Source: Pseudomonas mendocina (GTDB lineage: Bacteria > Pseudomonadota > Gammaproteobacteria > Pseudomonadales > Pseudomonadaceae). Taken from it: DNA of 64,000 bases. Positions 35,903 through 45,353 of this stretch are shown piece after piece. How positions within the stretch are numbered: position 1 is the stretch's first letter; every line of letters begins with the position of its first letter. The DNA is taken from NCBI RefSeq assembly GCF_900636545.1, contig NZ_LR134290.1, positions 682,001-746,000 on the forward strand, written 5' to 3'. The translations under genes were made by a program, and so were the position numbers. The notes under the pieces are model-generated. The model was given only the letters and a program-made list of their open reading frames with translations. It ran no database searches and had not been told where the DNA came from.

Positions 35903-38845
35903 ATGAGCCTGCCGTTGCTGGTCGAGTTGCCCCCTTCTCTGATCCCCCTGGCCGAGCGAGCCGAGCAGTCGCTGCACGCTGCGTTTACCGAGCATGAGGG
36001 GCTGGCTGCTCGCGTTGCAGCTTGGCCGCAGGAGCGACGCGATGCCTGGCGGCAGGTGTCGGCCTTGAGCGGCTTCGTTGCCGAGCAGGCTCAGCGTGAC
36101 CCGCAGATGTTCGTGGCGTTGGCCGAATCAGGTGAGTTGGAGCGCAGCCTGGCGCCAGGCGAACTGCGTCAGCAGTTGGAGGCGCAATTGGCCGAATGTG
36201 GCGACGAAGATGCGCTGGGGCGTTGTCTGCGGCGTTTTCGTAATCGCCAGCAGTTGCGCATCATCTGGCGCGATTTCAGTCGCCAGGCGGCGCTGGCGGA
36301 GACCTGCCGCGACCTCTCCGATCTTGCCGATGCCTGCATCGATCTTGCCTATCACTGGCTCTATCCGCGCCACTGCACGCAGTTCGGCACGCCGGTCGGG
36401 CGACGCACCGGTCAGGCGCAGCACATGGTCATCCTCGGCATGGGCAAGCTCGGCGCGCATGAGCTCAACCTGTCTTCGGATATCGACCTGATCTTCGGCT
36501 ATCCCGAAGGCGGTGAGACCGAGGGCGTCAAGCGCCCGCTGGATAACCAGGAATTCTTCATTCGTCTGGGGCAGAAGCTGATCAAGGCGCTGGATGCGAT
36601 CACCGTCGACGGTTTCGTCTTTCGCACCGACATGCGCTTGCGCCCCTATGGCTCCAGCGGTGCGCTGGTATTCAGCTTCAATGCACTGGAGCAGTACTAC
36701 CAGGACCAAGGGCGCGACTGGGAGCGCTACGCGATGATCAAGGCGCGCGTCGTGGGGGGCGATCAGAAGGCGGGTGCCGAGTTGCTGGAAATGCTGCGGC
36801 CCTTCGTCTATCGCCGTTATCTGGACTTTTCCGCCATCGAAGCGCTGCGCGCGATGAAGCTGCTGATCCAGCAGGAGGTGCGGCGCAAGGGCATGAGCGA
36901 GAACATCAAGCTTGGCGCCGGCGGCATCCGCGAGATCGAGTTCATCGCCCAGGCCTTTCAGCTTATCCACGGTGGGCGCGACCTCAGCCTGCAGCAGCGG
37001 CCGCTGCTCAAGGTGCTGGCGACCTTGGAGGGGCAGGGCTATCTGCCGCCGGCCGTGGTCGCCGAGATGAAGGAGGGTTACGAGTTTCTGCGCTATGCCG
37101 AGCATGCGCTGCAGGGCATCGGTGACCGGCAGACGCAGATGTTGCCGGCCGATGCGCAGGATCAGGCGCGCGTGGCAGCGATCATGGGCTTTGCCGACTG
37201 GGCAAGCTTTCACGAGCGCCTGATGCATTGGCGTGGCCGCATCGAATGGCATTTTCAGCAGGTGATTGCCGACCCCGATGAGGATGAAACACAGGCAAGC
37301 GAGGCCATAGTCGGCGCCGAATGGCTGCCTTTGTGGCAGGGCGCGCTGGATGACGAGGCGGCCGAGCAGCAGCTGCAGGAGGCCGGTTTTGCCGAGGCCG
37401 TGACGGCCAGTCGGCGCCTCGCCGATTTGCGCAATGGGCCGCAAGTGCGCGCCATGCAGCGCCTGGGGCGTGAGCGACTGGACGCCTTCATTCCGCGTCT
37501 GCTGGCGCAGACGGTAGAGCACGAGACACCGGATCTGGTGCTCGAGCGGGTGCTGCCGCTGGTGGAAAAGGTCGCGCGACGTTCGGCCTACCTGGTTCTT
37601 TTGAGCGAAAACCCGGGGGCGCTGGAGCGACTGATCACACTCTGCGCAGCCAGCCCCTGGATCGCCGAGCAGATCGCCCGCTACCCGCTGCTGCTCGATG
37701 AGTTGCTCAATGAAGGCCGGTTGTATTCGCCGCCGCTGGCGCCGGAATTGGCAGCCGAGCTGCGCGAGCGGCTGATCCGCATTCCCGAGGAGGATCTGGA
37801 GCAGCAGATGGAGGCGCTGCGTCATTTCAAGCTGGCCCACAGCCTGCGCGTGGCCGCCTCGGAGATTGCCGGCACGCTGCCCTTGATGAAGGTGTCGGAT
37901 TACCTCACCTGGCTGGCCGAGGCGATTCTCGATCAGGTCCTGGCGCTGGCCTGGCAGCACACGGTGCAGCGCCATGGCCGCCCGCAGCGTGTCGATGGCA
38001 CGCCGTGCGACCCGGATTTCATCATCGTCGGTTACGGCAAGGTCGGCGGCCTGGAATTCGGCCACGGCTCGGATCTGGATCTGGTGTTCATTCATGACGG
38101 CGATCCGCAGGCCGAGACCGATGGCGCCAAACCCATCGACGGCGCGCAGTTCTTCACTCGTCTGGGTCAGCGCATCATTCACCTGCTGACCACCCAGACC
38201 ACCTCCGGCGCCTTGTATGAGGTGGATATGCGCCTGCGACCATCGGGCGCAGCCGGGCTTCTGGTCAGTTCATTGGGCGCCTTCCAGCGCTATCAGGAAA
38301 ACGAGGCCTGGACCTGGGAACATCAGGCGCTGGTGCGTGCGCGGGTGCTGGTGGGGTGTTCGCGGCTGGCCGGCGAATTCGCCCGGGTGCGCGCCGAGGT
38401 GCTGGGGCGCCAGCGCGATATCGAGGCGCTGCGCGTCGAGGTCAGCGAGATGCGGGCGAAGATGCGCGACAACCTTGGCAACAAAAATACCGCGGCCGGA
38501 ACGGCACCGAACGCCTTCGAGGCCACGTCCTCCTTCGATCTGAAGCAGGACGCCGGTGGTATCGTCGATATCGAATTTATGGTGCAATACGCGGCTCTGG
38601 CCTGGTCGTGGCAACACCCGCAGCTACTCGAGTTCACCGATAACATCCGCATTCTGGAAGGTCTGGAGCGGGTCGGTCTGATGGGCGCCGAGGATGCCGC
38701 TTTGCTGCGTGAGGTCTACAAGAATTACCGCTCGGCCGCTCATCGCCAGGCGCTGCAGAAGCAGCCTGGCGTGGTGCCGGGTGATCAGTTTCAGGACGAG
38801 CGTCGTGCCGTGATGCGCTTGTGGCGTGAGCTGGGGCTGAGTTGA
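35903..38845 (+). CDS. glnE: Bifunctional glutamine synthetase adenylyltransferase/adenylyl-removing enzyme
   Basis: 980 residues, full GlnE length. Two nucleotidyltransferase halves: N-terminal adenylyl-removing domain with GMGKLGAHELNLSSDIDLIF (metal Asp pair), and C-terminal adenylyltransferase domain with GYGKVGGLEFGHGSDLDLVF; helical regulatory regions lie between. It switches glutamine synthetase activity in response to PII and glutamine. AAAGGA ribosome site before ATG 35903. Divergent from aceE across 271 bp; ilvE follows after 63 bp on the same strand. Confidence 0.98.
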   Translation: MSLPLLVELPPSLIPLAERAEQSLHAAFTEHEGLAARVAAWPQERRDAWRQVSALSGFVAEQAQRDPQMFVALAESGELERSLAPGELRQQLEAQLAECGDEDALGRCLRRFRNRQQLRIIWRDFSRQAALAETCRDLSDLADACIDLAYHWLYPRHCTQFGTPVGRRTGQAQHMVILGMGKLGAHELNLSSDIDLIFGYPEGGETEGVKRPLDNQEFFIRLGQKLIKALDAITVDGFVFRTDMRLRPYGSSGALVFSFNALEQYYQDQGRDWERYAMIKARVVGGDQKAGAELLEMLRPFVYRRYLDFSAIEALRAMKLLIQQEVRRKGMSENIKLGAGGIREIEFIAQAFQLIHGGRDLSLQQRPLLKVLATLEGQGYLPPAVVAEMKEGYEFLRYAEHALQGIGDRQTQMLPADAQDQARVAAIMGFADWASFHERLMHWRGRIEWHFQQVIADPDEDETQASEAIVGAEWLPLWQGALDDEAAEQQLQEAGFAEAVTASRRLADLRNGPQVRAMQRLGRERLDAFIPRLLAQTVEHETPDLVLERVLPLVEKVARRSAYLVLLSENPGALERLITLCAASPWIAEQIARYPLLLDELLNEGRLYSPPLAPELAAELRERLIRIPEEDLEQQMEALRHFKLAHSLRVAASEIAGTLPLMKVSDYLTWLAEAILDQVLALAWQHTVQRHGRPQRVDGTPCDPDFIIVGYGKVGGLEFGHGSDLDLVFIHDGDPQAETDGAKPIDGAQFFTRLGQRIIHLLTTQTTSGALYEVDMRLRPSGAAGLLVSSLGAFQRYQENEAWTWEHQALVRARVLVGCSRLAGEFARVRAEVLGRQRDIEALRVEVSEMRAKMRDNLGNKNTAAGTAPNAFEATSSFDLKQDAGGIVDIEFMVQYAALAWSWQHPQLLEFTDNIRILEGLERVGLMGAEDAALLREVYKNYRSAAHRQALQKQPGVVPGDQFQDERRAVMRLWRELGLS

Positions 38846-38850
38846 ATGAC

Positions 38851-38864
38851 GGGGCTGCGGCCCC
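38851..38864 (+). terminator. Short GC hairpin between glnE and ilvE
   Basis: GGGGC-TGCG-GCCCC five bases after the glnE stop, without a following T run. Weak; may only pause or protect the glnE transcript end. Confidence 0.3.
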
Positions 38865-38908
38865 ACCGAATTGTTCGAACCGTGAAGCGAATTTGAGGAG
38901 CAGGCAAG

Positions 38909-39832
38909 ATGTCGATGTCCGACCGTGATGGCGTGATCTGGTACGACGGCAAACTGGTGCCGTGGCGCGAAGCCAACACCCATGTGCTGACCCACACCCT
39001 GCACTACGGCATGGGCGTGTTCGAAGGTGTGCGTGCCTACAACACTCCGGACGGCACCGCAATCTTCCGCCTGCAGGCGCACACCGATCGCCTGTTCGAC
39101 TCCGCGCACATTTTCAACATGCAGATTCCTTTCTCCAAGGAAGAGATCAACGAAGCCCAGCGCGCGGCTGTGCGCGAGAACGGCCTGGAAAGCGCCTACC
39201 TGCGTCCGATGGTGTTCTTCGGCAGCGAAGGCATGGGGCTGCGCGCCGCGGGTCTGAAGGTGCACGTAATCGTTGCCGCCTGGCACTGGGGCGCCTACAT
39301 GGGCGAAGAGGCGCTGGAAGCCGGTATCAAGGTACGCACCAGCTCCTACACCCGCCACCATGTCAACATCTCCATGACTCGCGCCAAGGCCAACGGCAAC
39401 TACATCAACTCGATGCTGGCGCTGCAGGAAGCCATTTCCGGTGGCGCCGACGAGGCCATGCTGCTGGACCCGGAAGGCTATGTGGCCGAGGGTTCGGGCG
39501 AGAACATCTTCCTGGTCAAGGACGGTGTGGTGTACACCCCGGAAGTGACCTCCTGCCTCAACGGCATCACCCGTAGCACCATCCTGACCCTGGCCGCAGA
39601 GCACGGCATCAAGGTGGTCGAGAAGCGCATCACCCGTGACGAGGTGTATATCGCCGACGAGGCCTTCTTCACCGGCACCGCCGCTGAAGTCACGCCGATC
39701 CGCGAAGTCGATGGCCGCAAGATCGGCGCTGGCCGCCGTGGCCCGGTGACCGAGAAGCTGCAGAAGGCCTACTTCGACCTGGTCACCGGCAAGACCAGCG
39801 GCCACGCCGAATGGCGTACGCTGGTTAAATAA
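38909..39832 (+). CDS. ilvE: Branched-chain amino acid aminotransferase
   Basis: 307 residues, fold type IV PLP enzyme. PLP Lys in MTRAKANGNYINS, YLRPMVFFGSEGMG and EGSGENIFLVKDG are characteristic of IlvE. It performs the last step in Leu, Ile and Val synthesis. GAGGAG ribosome site 8 bases before ATG. A hairpin at 39854-39873 separates it from waaF. Confidence 0.96.
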   Translation: MSMSDRDGVIWYDGKLVPWREANTHVLTHTLHYGMGVFEGVRAYNTPDGTAIFRLQAHTDRLFDSAHIFNMQIPFSKEEINEAQRAAVRENGLESAYLRPMVFFGSEGMGLRAAGLKVHVIVAAWHWGAYMGEEALEAGIKVRTSSYTRHHVNISMTRAKANGNYINSMLALQEAISGGADEAMLLDPEGYVAEGSGENIFLVKDGVVYTPEVTSCLNGITRSTILTLAAEHGIKVVEKRITRDEVYIADEAFFTGTAAEVTPIREVDGRKIGAGRRGPVTEKLQKAYFDLVTGKTSGHAEWRTLVK

Positions 39833-39853
39833 GCGCTTGCTCGAAGGCTCGAC

Positions 39854-39873
39854 GGGGAGGCGAAAGCCTCCCC
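39854..39873 (+). terminator. Rho-independent terminator after ilvE
   Basis: Perfect 8-base arms GGGGAGGC/GCCTCCCC with a GAAA tetraloop, followed by GGTCGTTT. It lies 20 bases before the waaF start and may let only part of the ilvE transcript run into the LPS operon. Confidence 0.7.
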
Positions 39874-39892
39874 GGTCGTTTCTGGAAAGACT

Positions 39893-40936
39893 ATGAAGAT
39901 ACTTATCGTTGGGCCAAGCTGGGTAGGCGACATGGTGATGGCGCAGACGCTATTCCAGTGCCTGAAACAGCGCCACCCTGCGTGCGAGATCGACGTGCTG
40001 GCGCCGGACTGGAGCCGGCCGATCCTTGAGCGCATGCCCGAAGTGCGCGCCGCGCTCAGCCTGCCGCTCGGTCATGGCGTCCTCGATCTGGCCACGCGCC
40101 GGCGCATCGGCAAGTCGCTGGCCGGTCATTACGATCAGGCCATCCTGCTGCCCAACTCGCTCAAGTCCGCGCTGGTGCCCTGGTTCGCCGGTATACCCAG
40201 GCGCACTGGCTGGAAAGGTGAGATGCGCTATGGCTTGCTCAACGATATCCGCACCTTGGATAAAGAGCGCTACCCGCTGATGATCGAGCGTTTCATGGCG
40301 CTGGCCTATGAGCCCGGCGCTCTGTTGCCTCAGCCCTATCCGCAGCCGCGTTTGCAGATTGACGAGTCCAGCCGTGAAGCTGCCCTGGCCAAGTTCGGCC
40401 TGCAGCTTGATCGTCCGGTACTGGCGCTGTGTCCGGGCGCGGAGTTCGGTGAGGCGAAGCGCTGGCCGGCCGAGCACTACGCCAAGGTCGCCGAAGTGAA
40501 GATCCGTGAGGGCTGGCAGGTCTGGTTGTTCGGCTCGAAGAACGACCATGCCGGTGGTGAGGACATCCGCTTGCGCCTGATTCCGGGCCTGCGCGAGGAG
40601 GTCAGCAACCTGTCCGGGCAGACCAGTCTGGCCGAGGCCATCGACCTGATGTCGGCGGCGACTGCCGTGGTGTCCAATGACTCGGGGCTGATGCACGTGG
40701 CGGCGGCGCTGAACCGTCCGCTGGTAGCGGTCTATGGCTCCACTTCGCCGGGTTTCACCCCGCCGTTGGCCGATCACGTCGAGATCGTTCGCCTGGGCCT
40801 GGAGTGCAGCCCCTGCTTCGAGCGCACCTGCCGCTTTGGTCACTACAACTGCCTGCGCGAACTCAAGCCACGGCCGGTGATCGAGGCGCTGGACCGACTG
40901 GTCGGTGAGCCCCTGACCCTGGTCGAGGGCGACTGA
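39893..40936 (+). CDS. waaF: ADP-heptose:LPS heptosyltransferase II
   Basis: 347 residues, GT9 family. N-terminal ILIVGPSWVGDMVMAQTLF, central LCPGAEFGEAKRWPAEHYAKV and nucleotide-binding SNDSGLMHVAAALNRPLVAVYGSTSP. It adds the second inner-core heptose from ADP-heptose on the cytoplasmic side. First gene of a tightly packed rightward LPS operon: waaC starts one base after its stop. Confidence 0.97.
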   Translation: MKILIVGPSWVGDMVMAQTLFQCLKQRHPACEIDVLAPDWSRPILERMPEVRAALSLPLGHGVLDLATRRRIGKSLAGHYDQAILLPNSLKSALVPWFAGIPRRTGWKGEMRYGLLNDIRTLDKERYPLMIERFMALAYEPGALLPQPYPQPRLQIDESSREAALAKFGLQLDRPVLALCPGAEFGEAKRWPAEHYAKVAEVKIREGWQVWLFGSKNDHAGGEDIRLRLIPGLREEVSNLSGQTSLAEAIDLMSAATAVVSNDSGLMHVAAALNRPLVAVYGSTSPGFTPPLADHVEIVRLGLECSPCFERTCRFGHYNCLRELKPRPVIEALDRLVGEPLTLVEGD

Positions 40937-40937
40937 T

Positions 40938-41942
40938 TTGCGGGTGCTGATCATCAAGACCTCGTCGCTCGGCGACGTGGTGCATACCCTGCCGGCACTG
41001 ACCGATGCTGCGCGTGCCATTCCCGGCATCCGTTTCGACTGGGTGGTGGAAGAAGGTTTCGCCGAGATTCCCGCCTGGCATCCGGCGGTGTCCCAGGTGA
41101 TTCCGGTGGCCATCCGCCGCTGGCGCAAGCACCCCCTGCGCACCTGGCGCAGTGGCGAATGGGCGCGCTTCAAGCAGCGTCTGCGTGAAACCCGCTACGA
41201 CCTGGTGATCGACGCCCAGGGCCTGCTCAAGAGCGCCTGGCTGACGCGTTACGTGTCGGCGCCGGTGGCCGGTCTGGATCGCGATTCGGCGCGTGAGCCG
41301 CTGGCCAGTCGCTTCTATGATCGCCGCTATGCGGTACCCAAGGATCAGCACGCGCTGGAGCGCGTGCGCCAGTTGTTCGCCAAGGCCTTGGGTTATTCGC
41401 TGCCGTCCGGTAGCGGTGACTACGGCCTTAACCGTGCAGCGATGATGGACGCTACCGCACAACCCTATCTGGTGTTCCTGCATGGCACCACCTGGGCCAG
41501 CAAGCATTGGCCGGAATCCGACTGGCGCGCCCTGGCCGAGCGCATGGACGAGCTGGGCTGGGCCGTGCGCCTGCCCTGGGGCAACGAGACGGAGAAGGCA
41601 CGTGCCGAGCGCATCGTCGCCGGGCTCACCCATGCCTCCGTGCTGCCCAAGCTGAACCTGGCCGGCGTAGCCAAGGTGATCGCCGGCGCCAGCGCCTGCG
41701 TCTCGGTCGACACCGGGCTGGGTCATCTGGCTGCGGCGCTGGATGTGCCGAATATTTCTCTCTACGGCCCGACCCTGCCTGGCAAGGTGGGCGCCTACGG
41801 TCGTAGCCAGATTCACCTGTGTGCCAGCGGCCCGAACGCCGGCAGCGGTGACCGTGACAAGCCCTGCTTCGATGGCCTCGGCGCCGAGCGCGTCGGCCTG
41901 GAACTGGAGGCGCTGCTGCTGGCGCCTCCCGGCACCCTTTAA
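40938..41942 (+). CDS. waaC: ADP-heptose:LPS heptosyltransferase I
   Basis: 334 residues, GT9 family; starts with TTG at 40938, which gives the conserved N-terminus (M)RVLIIKTSSLGDVVHTLPAL, and the next in-frame candidates would cut into it. FLHGTTWASKHWPESDW and SVDTGLGHLAAALDVPNISLYGPT are the sugar-nucleotide site. Adds the first heptose to Kdo. One-base gap to waaF, nine-base gap to waaG. Confidence 0.97.
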   Translation: MRVLIIKTSSLGDVVHTLPALTDAARAIPGIRFDWVVEEGFAEIPAWHPAVSQVIPVAIRRWRKHPLRTWRSGEWARFKQRLRETRYDLVIDAQGLLKSAWLTRYVSAPVAGLDRDSAREPLASRFYDRRYAVPKDQHALERVRQLFAKALGYSLPSGSGDYGLNRAAMMDATAQPYLVFLHGTTWASKHWPESDWRALAERMDELGWAVRLPWGNETEKARAERIVAGLTHASVLPKLNLAGVAKVIAGASACVSVDTGLGHLAAALDVPNISLYGPTLPGKVGAYGRSQIHLCASGPNAGSGDRDKPCFDGLGAERVGLELEALLLAPPGTL

Positions 41943-41951
41943 GGAGCGGCT

Positions 41952-43076
41952 ATGCAACTGGCCTTCGTTCTCTACAAGTACTTCCCGTTCGGCGGGCTGC
42001 AGCGCGATTTCATGCGTATCGCCCTGGAGTGTCAGGCGCGCGGCCATGCCATTCGCGTCTACACGCCGATCTGGGAAGGGGAAAACCCTGGCGGCTTCGA
42101 CGTGCGCGTGGCGCCAGTGCGGGCGCTGTTCAATCACCGCCGTAACGAGAAATTCACGGCCTGGCTGCAGGCCGATCTGGCGCGCGATCCGGTCGACCGG
42201 GTGATCGGCTTCAACAAGATGCCGGGTCTTGACGTGTACTACGCCGCCGACGGCTGTTTCGAGGACAAGGCGCAGACCCTGCGCAACCCGATCTATCGCC
42301 GCTGGGGGCGCTACAAGCACTTCGCCGACTACGAGCGCGCGGTGTTCGCGCCCGAATCGAAGACCGAGATCCTGATGATCTCCGAGGTACAGCAGCCGCT
42401 GTTCATCAAGCACTACAAGACGCCGCTGCAGCGTTTCCACCTGCTGCCGCCGGGGATTGCCCAGGATCGCCGCGCGCCGGCCAATGCAGCCGAGATTCGC
42501 GCCGAATTCCGCCGCGAATTCAAGCTGGCCGACGAGGACCTGCTGCTGGTGCAGATCGGTTCCGGCTTCAAGACCAAGGGCCTGGATCGCAGCCTCAAGG
42601 CGCTGGCGTCCTTGCCGCGCGAGCTGCGCAAGCGTACGCGGCTGATCGCTATCGGCCAGGATGATCCCAAACCCTTCCTGCTGCAGATCAAGGCGTTGGG
42701 TCTGTCCGATCAGGTGCAGATTCTCAAGGGGCGCAGCGACATTCCGCGCTTTCTGCTCGGCGCCGATCTGCTGATCCATCCGGCCTACAACGAGAATACC
42801 GGCACGGTGCTGCTGGAAGCGCTGGTGTCCGGCCTGCCGGTACTAGTCACCGATGTCTGCGGCTACGCCCACTACATCGCCGATGCCGATTGCGGCCGCG
42901 TGCTGCCCAGCCCGTTCGAGCAGGAGCAGCTCAACCGCACCCTGGCCGACATGCTCGCCGATCCCGAGCGCCGTGCCTTCTGGGGGCGCAACGGCCTGGC
43001 CTACGCCGACAGCGCCGACCTGTATTCGATGCCGAAGAAGGCTGCCGATGTGATCCTCGCGGAGAAGCGCGCGTGA
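41952..43076 (+). CDS. waaG: LPS core glycosyltransferase WaaG (glucosyltransferase I type)
   Basis: 374 residues, GT4 family. N-terminal FVLYKYFPFGGLQRDFMRIA and C-terminal HPAYNENTGTVLLEALVSGLPVL with the conserved EX7E motif. Adds the first hexose (GalNAc in Pseudomonas, by analogy) to heptose II. AAGGAG ribosome site. Its stop overlaps the GTG start of waaP (GTGA). Confidence 0.95.
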   Translation: MQLAFVLYKYFPFGGLQRDFMRIALECQARGHAIRVYTPIWEGENPGGFDVRVAPVRALFNHRRNEKFTAWLQADLARDPVDRVIGFNKMPGLDVYYAADGCFEDKAQTLRNPIYRRWGRYKHFADYERAVFAPESKTEILMISEVQQPLFIKHYKTPLQRFHLLPPGIAQDRRAPANAAEIRAEFRREFKLADEDLLLVQIGSGFKTKGLDRSLKALASLPRELRKRTRLIAIGQDDPKPFLLQIKALGLSDQVQILKGRSDIPRFLLGADLLIHPAYNENTGTVLLEALVSGLPVLVTDVCGYAHYIADADCGRVLPSPFEQEQLNRTLADMLADPERRAFWGRNGLAYADSADLYSMPKKAADVILAEKRA

Positions 43077-43879
43077 AGCTGATTCTCGCCGAACCCTTCA
43101 AGAGCCTGTGGGCGGGCCGCGATGCGTTCGAGGCCGTCGAGGCGCTGCAGGGCCAGGTCTATCGCGAGCTGGAAGGTCGCCGTACGCTGCGTACCGAGGT
43201 CGACGGGCGTGGCTACTTCGTCAAGATCCACCGCGGCATCGGCTGGGGCGAGATCGCCAAGAACCTGCTCACGGCCAAGGCCCCGGTACTGGGCGCCGGA
43301 CAGGAATGGCAGGCCATTCAGCGTTTGACCGAAGCCGGCGTGCCAACCATGACCGCCGTGGCCTACGGCGAGCGCGGCAGCAATCCGGCCAGCCAGCACT
43401 CGTTCATCATCACCGAGGAACTGGCGCCGACCGTCGACCTGGAGCAGCTCAGCCTCAATTGGGCTCAGCAGGCGCCGAAGCCGGCGCTCAAGTGGGCGCT
43501 GATCGAGCGAGTGGCGCAGATGACCGGCGAGATGCACCGCGCCGGAGTCAATCATCGCGACTGCTATATCTGCCACTTCCTGCTGCATACTGATCGGCCG
43601 ATCCAGGCCAGCGACCTGCACCTATCGGTCATCGATCTGCACCGGGCCCAGGTTCGAGACACGGTACCCCGCCGCTGGCGCGACAAGGATCTGGCCGCTC
43701 TGTATTTCTCGGCGCTGGATATCGGTCTGACCCACCGCGACAAGCTGCGTTTCCTGCGCACCTACTTCCAGCGGCCCCTGCGCCAGATTCTGCGTGAAGA
43801 GGCAAGCCTGCTTGCCTGGCTGGAGCGCAAGGCGGCGAAACTCTATGAGCGTAAGCAGCGTTATGGGGATGCGCTCTGA
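43073..43879 (+). CDS. waaP: LPS heptose kinase WaaP (RfaP)
   Basis: 268 residues from GTG 43073, overlapping the waaG stop. Eukaryotic-like kinase fold: Lys51 in YFVKIHRGIGWGEI, catalytic loop NHRDCYICHFLL with Asp163, and SVIDLHRAQ as the metal-binding Asp. It phosphorylates core heptose I; the modification is needed for outer membrane integrity in Pseudomonas. The frame is open upstream into waaG but that part is not used. Stop overlaps the next ATG (TGATG). Confidence 0.97.
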   Translation: MKLILAEPFKSLWAGRDAFEAVEALQGQVYRELEGRRTLRTEVDGRGYFVKIHRGIGWGEIAKNLLTAKAPVLGAGQEWQAIQRLTEAGVPTMTAVAYGERGSNPASQHSFIITEELAPTVDLEQLSLNWAQQAPKPALKWALIERVAQMTGEMHRAGVNHRDCYICHFLLHTDRPIQASDLHLSVIDLHRAQVRDTVPRRWRDKDLAALYFSALDIGLTHRDKLRFLRTYFQRPLRQILREEASLLAWLERKAAKLYERKQRYGDAL

Positions 43880-44613
43880 TGGCTAGCTGGACTCTTGCCC
43901 CTGAATATCATGCACTCGCTGCGGACTTCGGGTCTCTGGAGGCTGTTTTCGCCATTGAAGGCGAACGCCTGACCAAGGATCCACTTTCGGAAGTCATCCG
44001 CATCGAGCGCAAGGGTATTCGCTATTACGTCAAGCGCTATTGGGGGGCTGGCAAGGGGCTGCGACGTTATGTCGGCAGGCCTCGGGTAAAGGCCGAATGG
44101 CAAAATCTCAGATATTTCGCCAAATGGGGAATTCCGACAGCCCCTATCGTCGCTCACGGCCTGGAACGTCGATATGGGGCGTTTGTACGAGGTGCGCTCA
44201 TCACTCGCGAGCTTGAGGGTACGTTGGATCTGGCCGAGCTAGCCAACACGGGTGATGTCCGTTTGCATGATGCCGCCTGGGTCGACTGTGTGAGTCGTCA
44301 GTTAGCCCGTGCAACCCGACTGATGCATGACCATCGTTTCACCCACAATGATCTGAAGTGGCGCAATCTGCTGGTTAACGAAAAGGCAGAGCTGTTCTTC
44401 ATCGACTGTCCCACCGGCAGCTTCTGGTGGGGCTCGCTGCTGCGCTATCGCATCGTCAAGGATCTGGCCTGCCTGGATAAGGTGGCCAAGCGGGTGCTGT
44501 CGCGCACGCAGCGCCTGCGTTTCTATTTGCAGTATCGTGGTCGGAGCCGTCTCAGTGATGGCGATAAGACGCGCCTGCGGCAGGTGCTGAAATTCTTCGA
44601 GGGACGTGAATGA
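43879..44613 (+). CDS. wapP: LPS core kinase, WapP type
   Basis: 244 residues. Kinase fold with THNDLKWRNLLVN (catalytic Asp158, Asn163) and FFIDCPTG (Asp176), Lys in IRYYVKRYWG. Position after waaP and before wapQ equals PA5008 in PAO1 (from memory), a second core heptose kinase. GC and codon use look lower at its start than in the flanking genes. Overlaps wapQ by four bases (ATGA). Confidence 0.85.
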   Translation: MASWTLAPEYHALAADFGSLEAVFAIEGERLTKDPLSEVIRIERKGIRYYVKRYWGAGKGLRRYVGRPRVKAEWQNLRYFAKWGIPTAPIVAHGLERRYGAFVRGALITRELEGTLDLAELANTGDVRLHDAAWVDCVSRQLARATRLMHDHRFTHNDLKWRNLLVNEKAELFFIDCPTGSFWWGSLLRYRIVKDLACLDKVAKRVLSRTQRLRFYLQYRGRSRLSDGDKTRLRQVLKFFEGRE

Positions 44614-45353
44614 GTGACTTCATCGCGGCGCAGGATCGAGCTCTGCTCGAGCGCCACGGTCTGTCCAGCTTCGATGCCCTTTGGGCGCTGAAGCTGGAGG
44701 CCGTGGACGAGCCCAACACCGAGCGCGGCGGCTGGAGCACGGTGTATCGCCTGGAACTGGGCGAGCGCGCTTTCTATCTCAAGCGACAAAGCAATCACCT
44801 GACACGTAGCCTGCTGCGCCCGTTCGGTGAGCCCACCTTTGCCCGTGAGTTTCGCAATATCCGCCGCTATGCCGAGCGAGGGATTCCCGCGCTGCAGGCC
44901 GCGTTCTTCGGGCAGCGTACGCTGCCGGGTGAGCGCCGCGCTGTTCTGCTGACTCGTGCCCTGGACGGCTGGAATGACCTTGCCCACTGGCTGGAACGCT
45001 GGTCGAGCCTCGACTGGCCGAAGCGCAGTGCGATCCTGCGTGCGTGCGGAGAGCTGGCGCGACGTCTCCATCAGGCTGGACAGATGCATGGCTGCTTCTA
45101 TCCCAAGCACATCTTCCTGCAGGAACAGGGCGCAGCGTTCGAGGCGCAATTGATCGATCTGGAGAAAACCCGGCCTTTGCTGCTTGGGCGCCGTGACCGA
45201 ATCAAGGATCTCGAACCACTGTTGCGCCGCGCCAGGATCTGGCGTGAATCCGAGTTTCGCGAGCTGCTTGCCGCCTATCTTGGTGACACAGCGGATGTTG
45301 ATCGATGGTGGCACATGCTCAGTGCACGCCAGCGTAACAAGGAGGCGCGCTGA
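44610..45353 (+). CDS. wapQ: InaA/WapQ-type kinase-like protein of the LPS core locus
   Basis: 247 residues. Kinase fold with Lys in RAFYLKRQSNHL, but the catalytic loop reads MHGCFYPKHIFL (159-170), with Gly-Cys where the catalytic Asp would be; the later QLIDLEKTRP Asp is kept. This altered loop is typical of InaA-like members. Counterpart of PA5007 (WapQ), proposed to phosphorylate core heptose II; the changed loop leaves activity open. Overlaps both neighbours by one to four bases. Confidence 0.85.
   Translation: MSDFIAAQDRALLERHGLSSFDALWALKLEAVDEPNTERGGWSTVYRLELGERAFYLKRQSNHLTRSLLRPFGEPTFAREFRNIRRYAERGIPALQAAFFGQRTLPGERRAVLLTRALDGWNDLAHWLERWSSLDWPKRSAILRACGELARRLHQAGQMHGCFYPKHIFLQEQGAAFEAQLIDLEKTRPLLLGRRDRIKDLEPLLRRARIWRESEFRELLAAYLGDTADVDRWWHMLSARQRNKEAR

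Noticed and set aside
36128..38182. 684-codon minus-strand open frame
   Set aside because: Antisense of glnE with no recognisable domain; glnE shows both nucleotidyltransferase motifs.
40863..42779. 638-codon minus-strand open frame
   Set aside because: Antisense across waaC and waaG, both of which have full family motifs and tight operon spacing.
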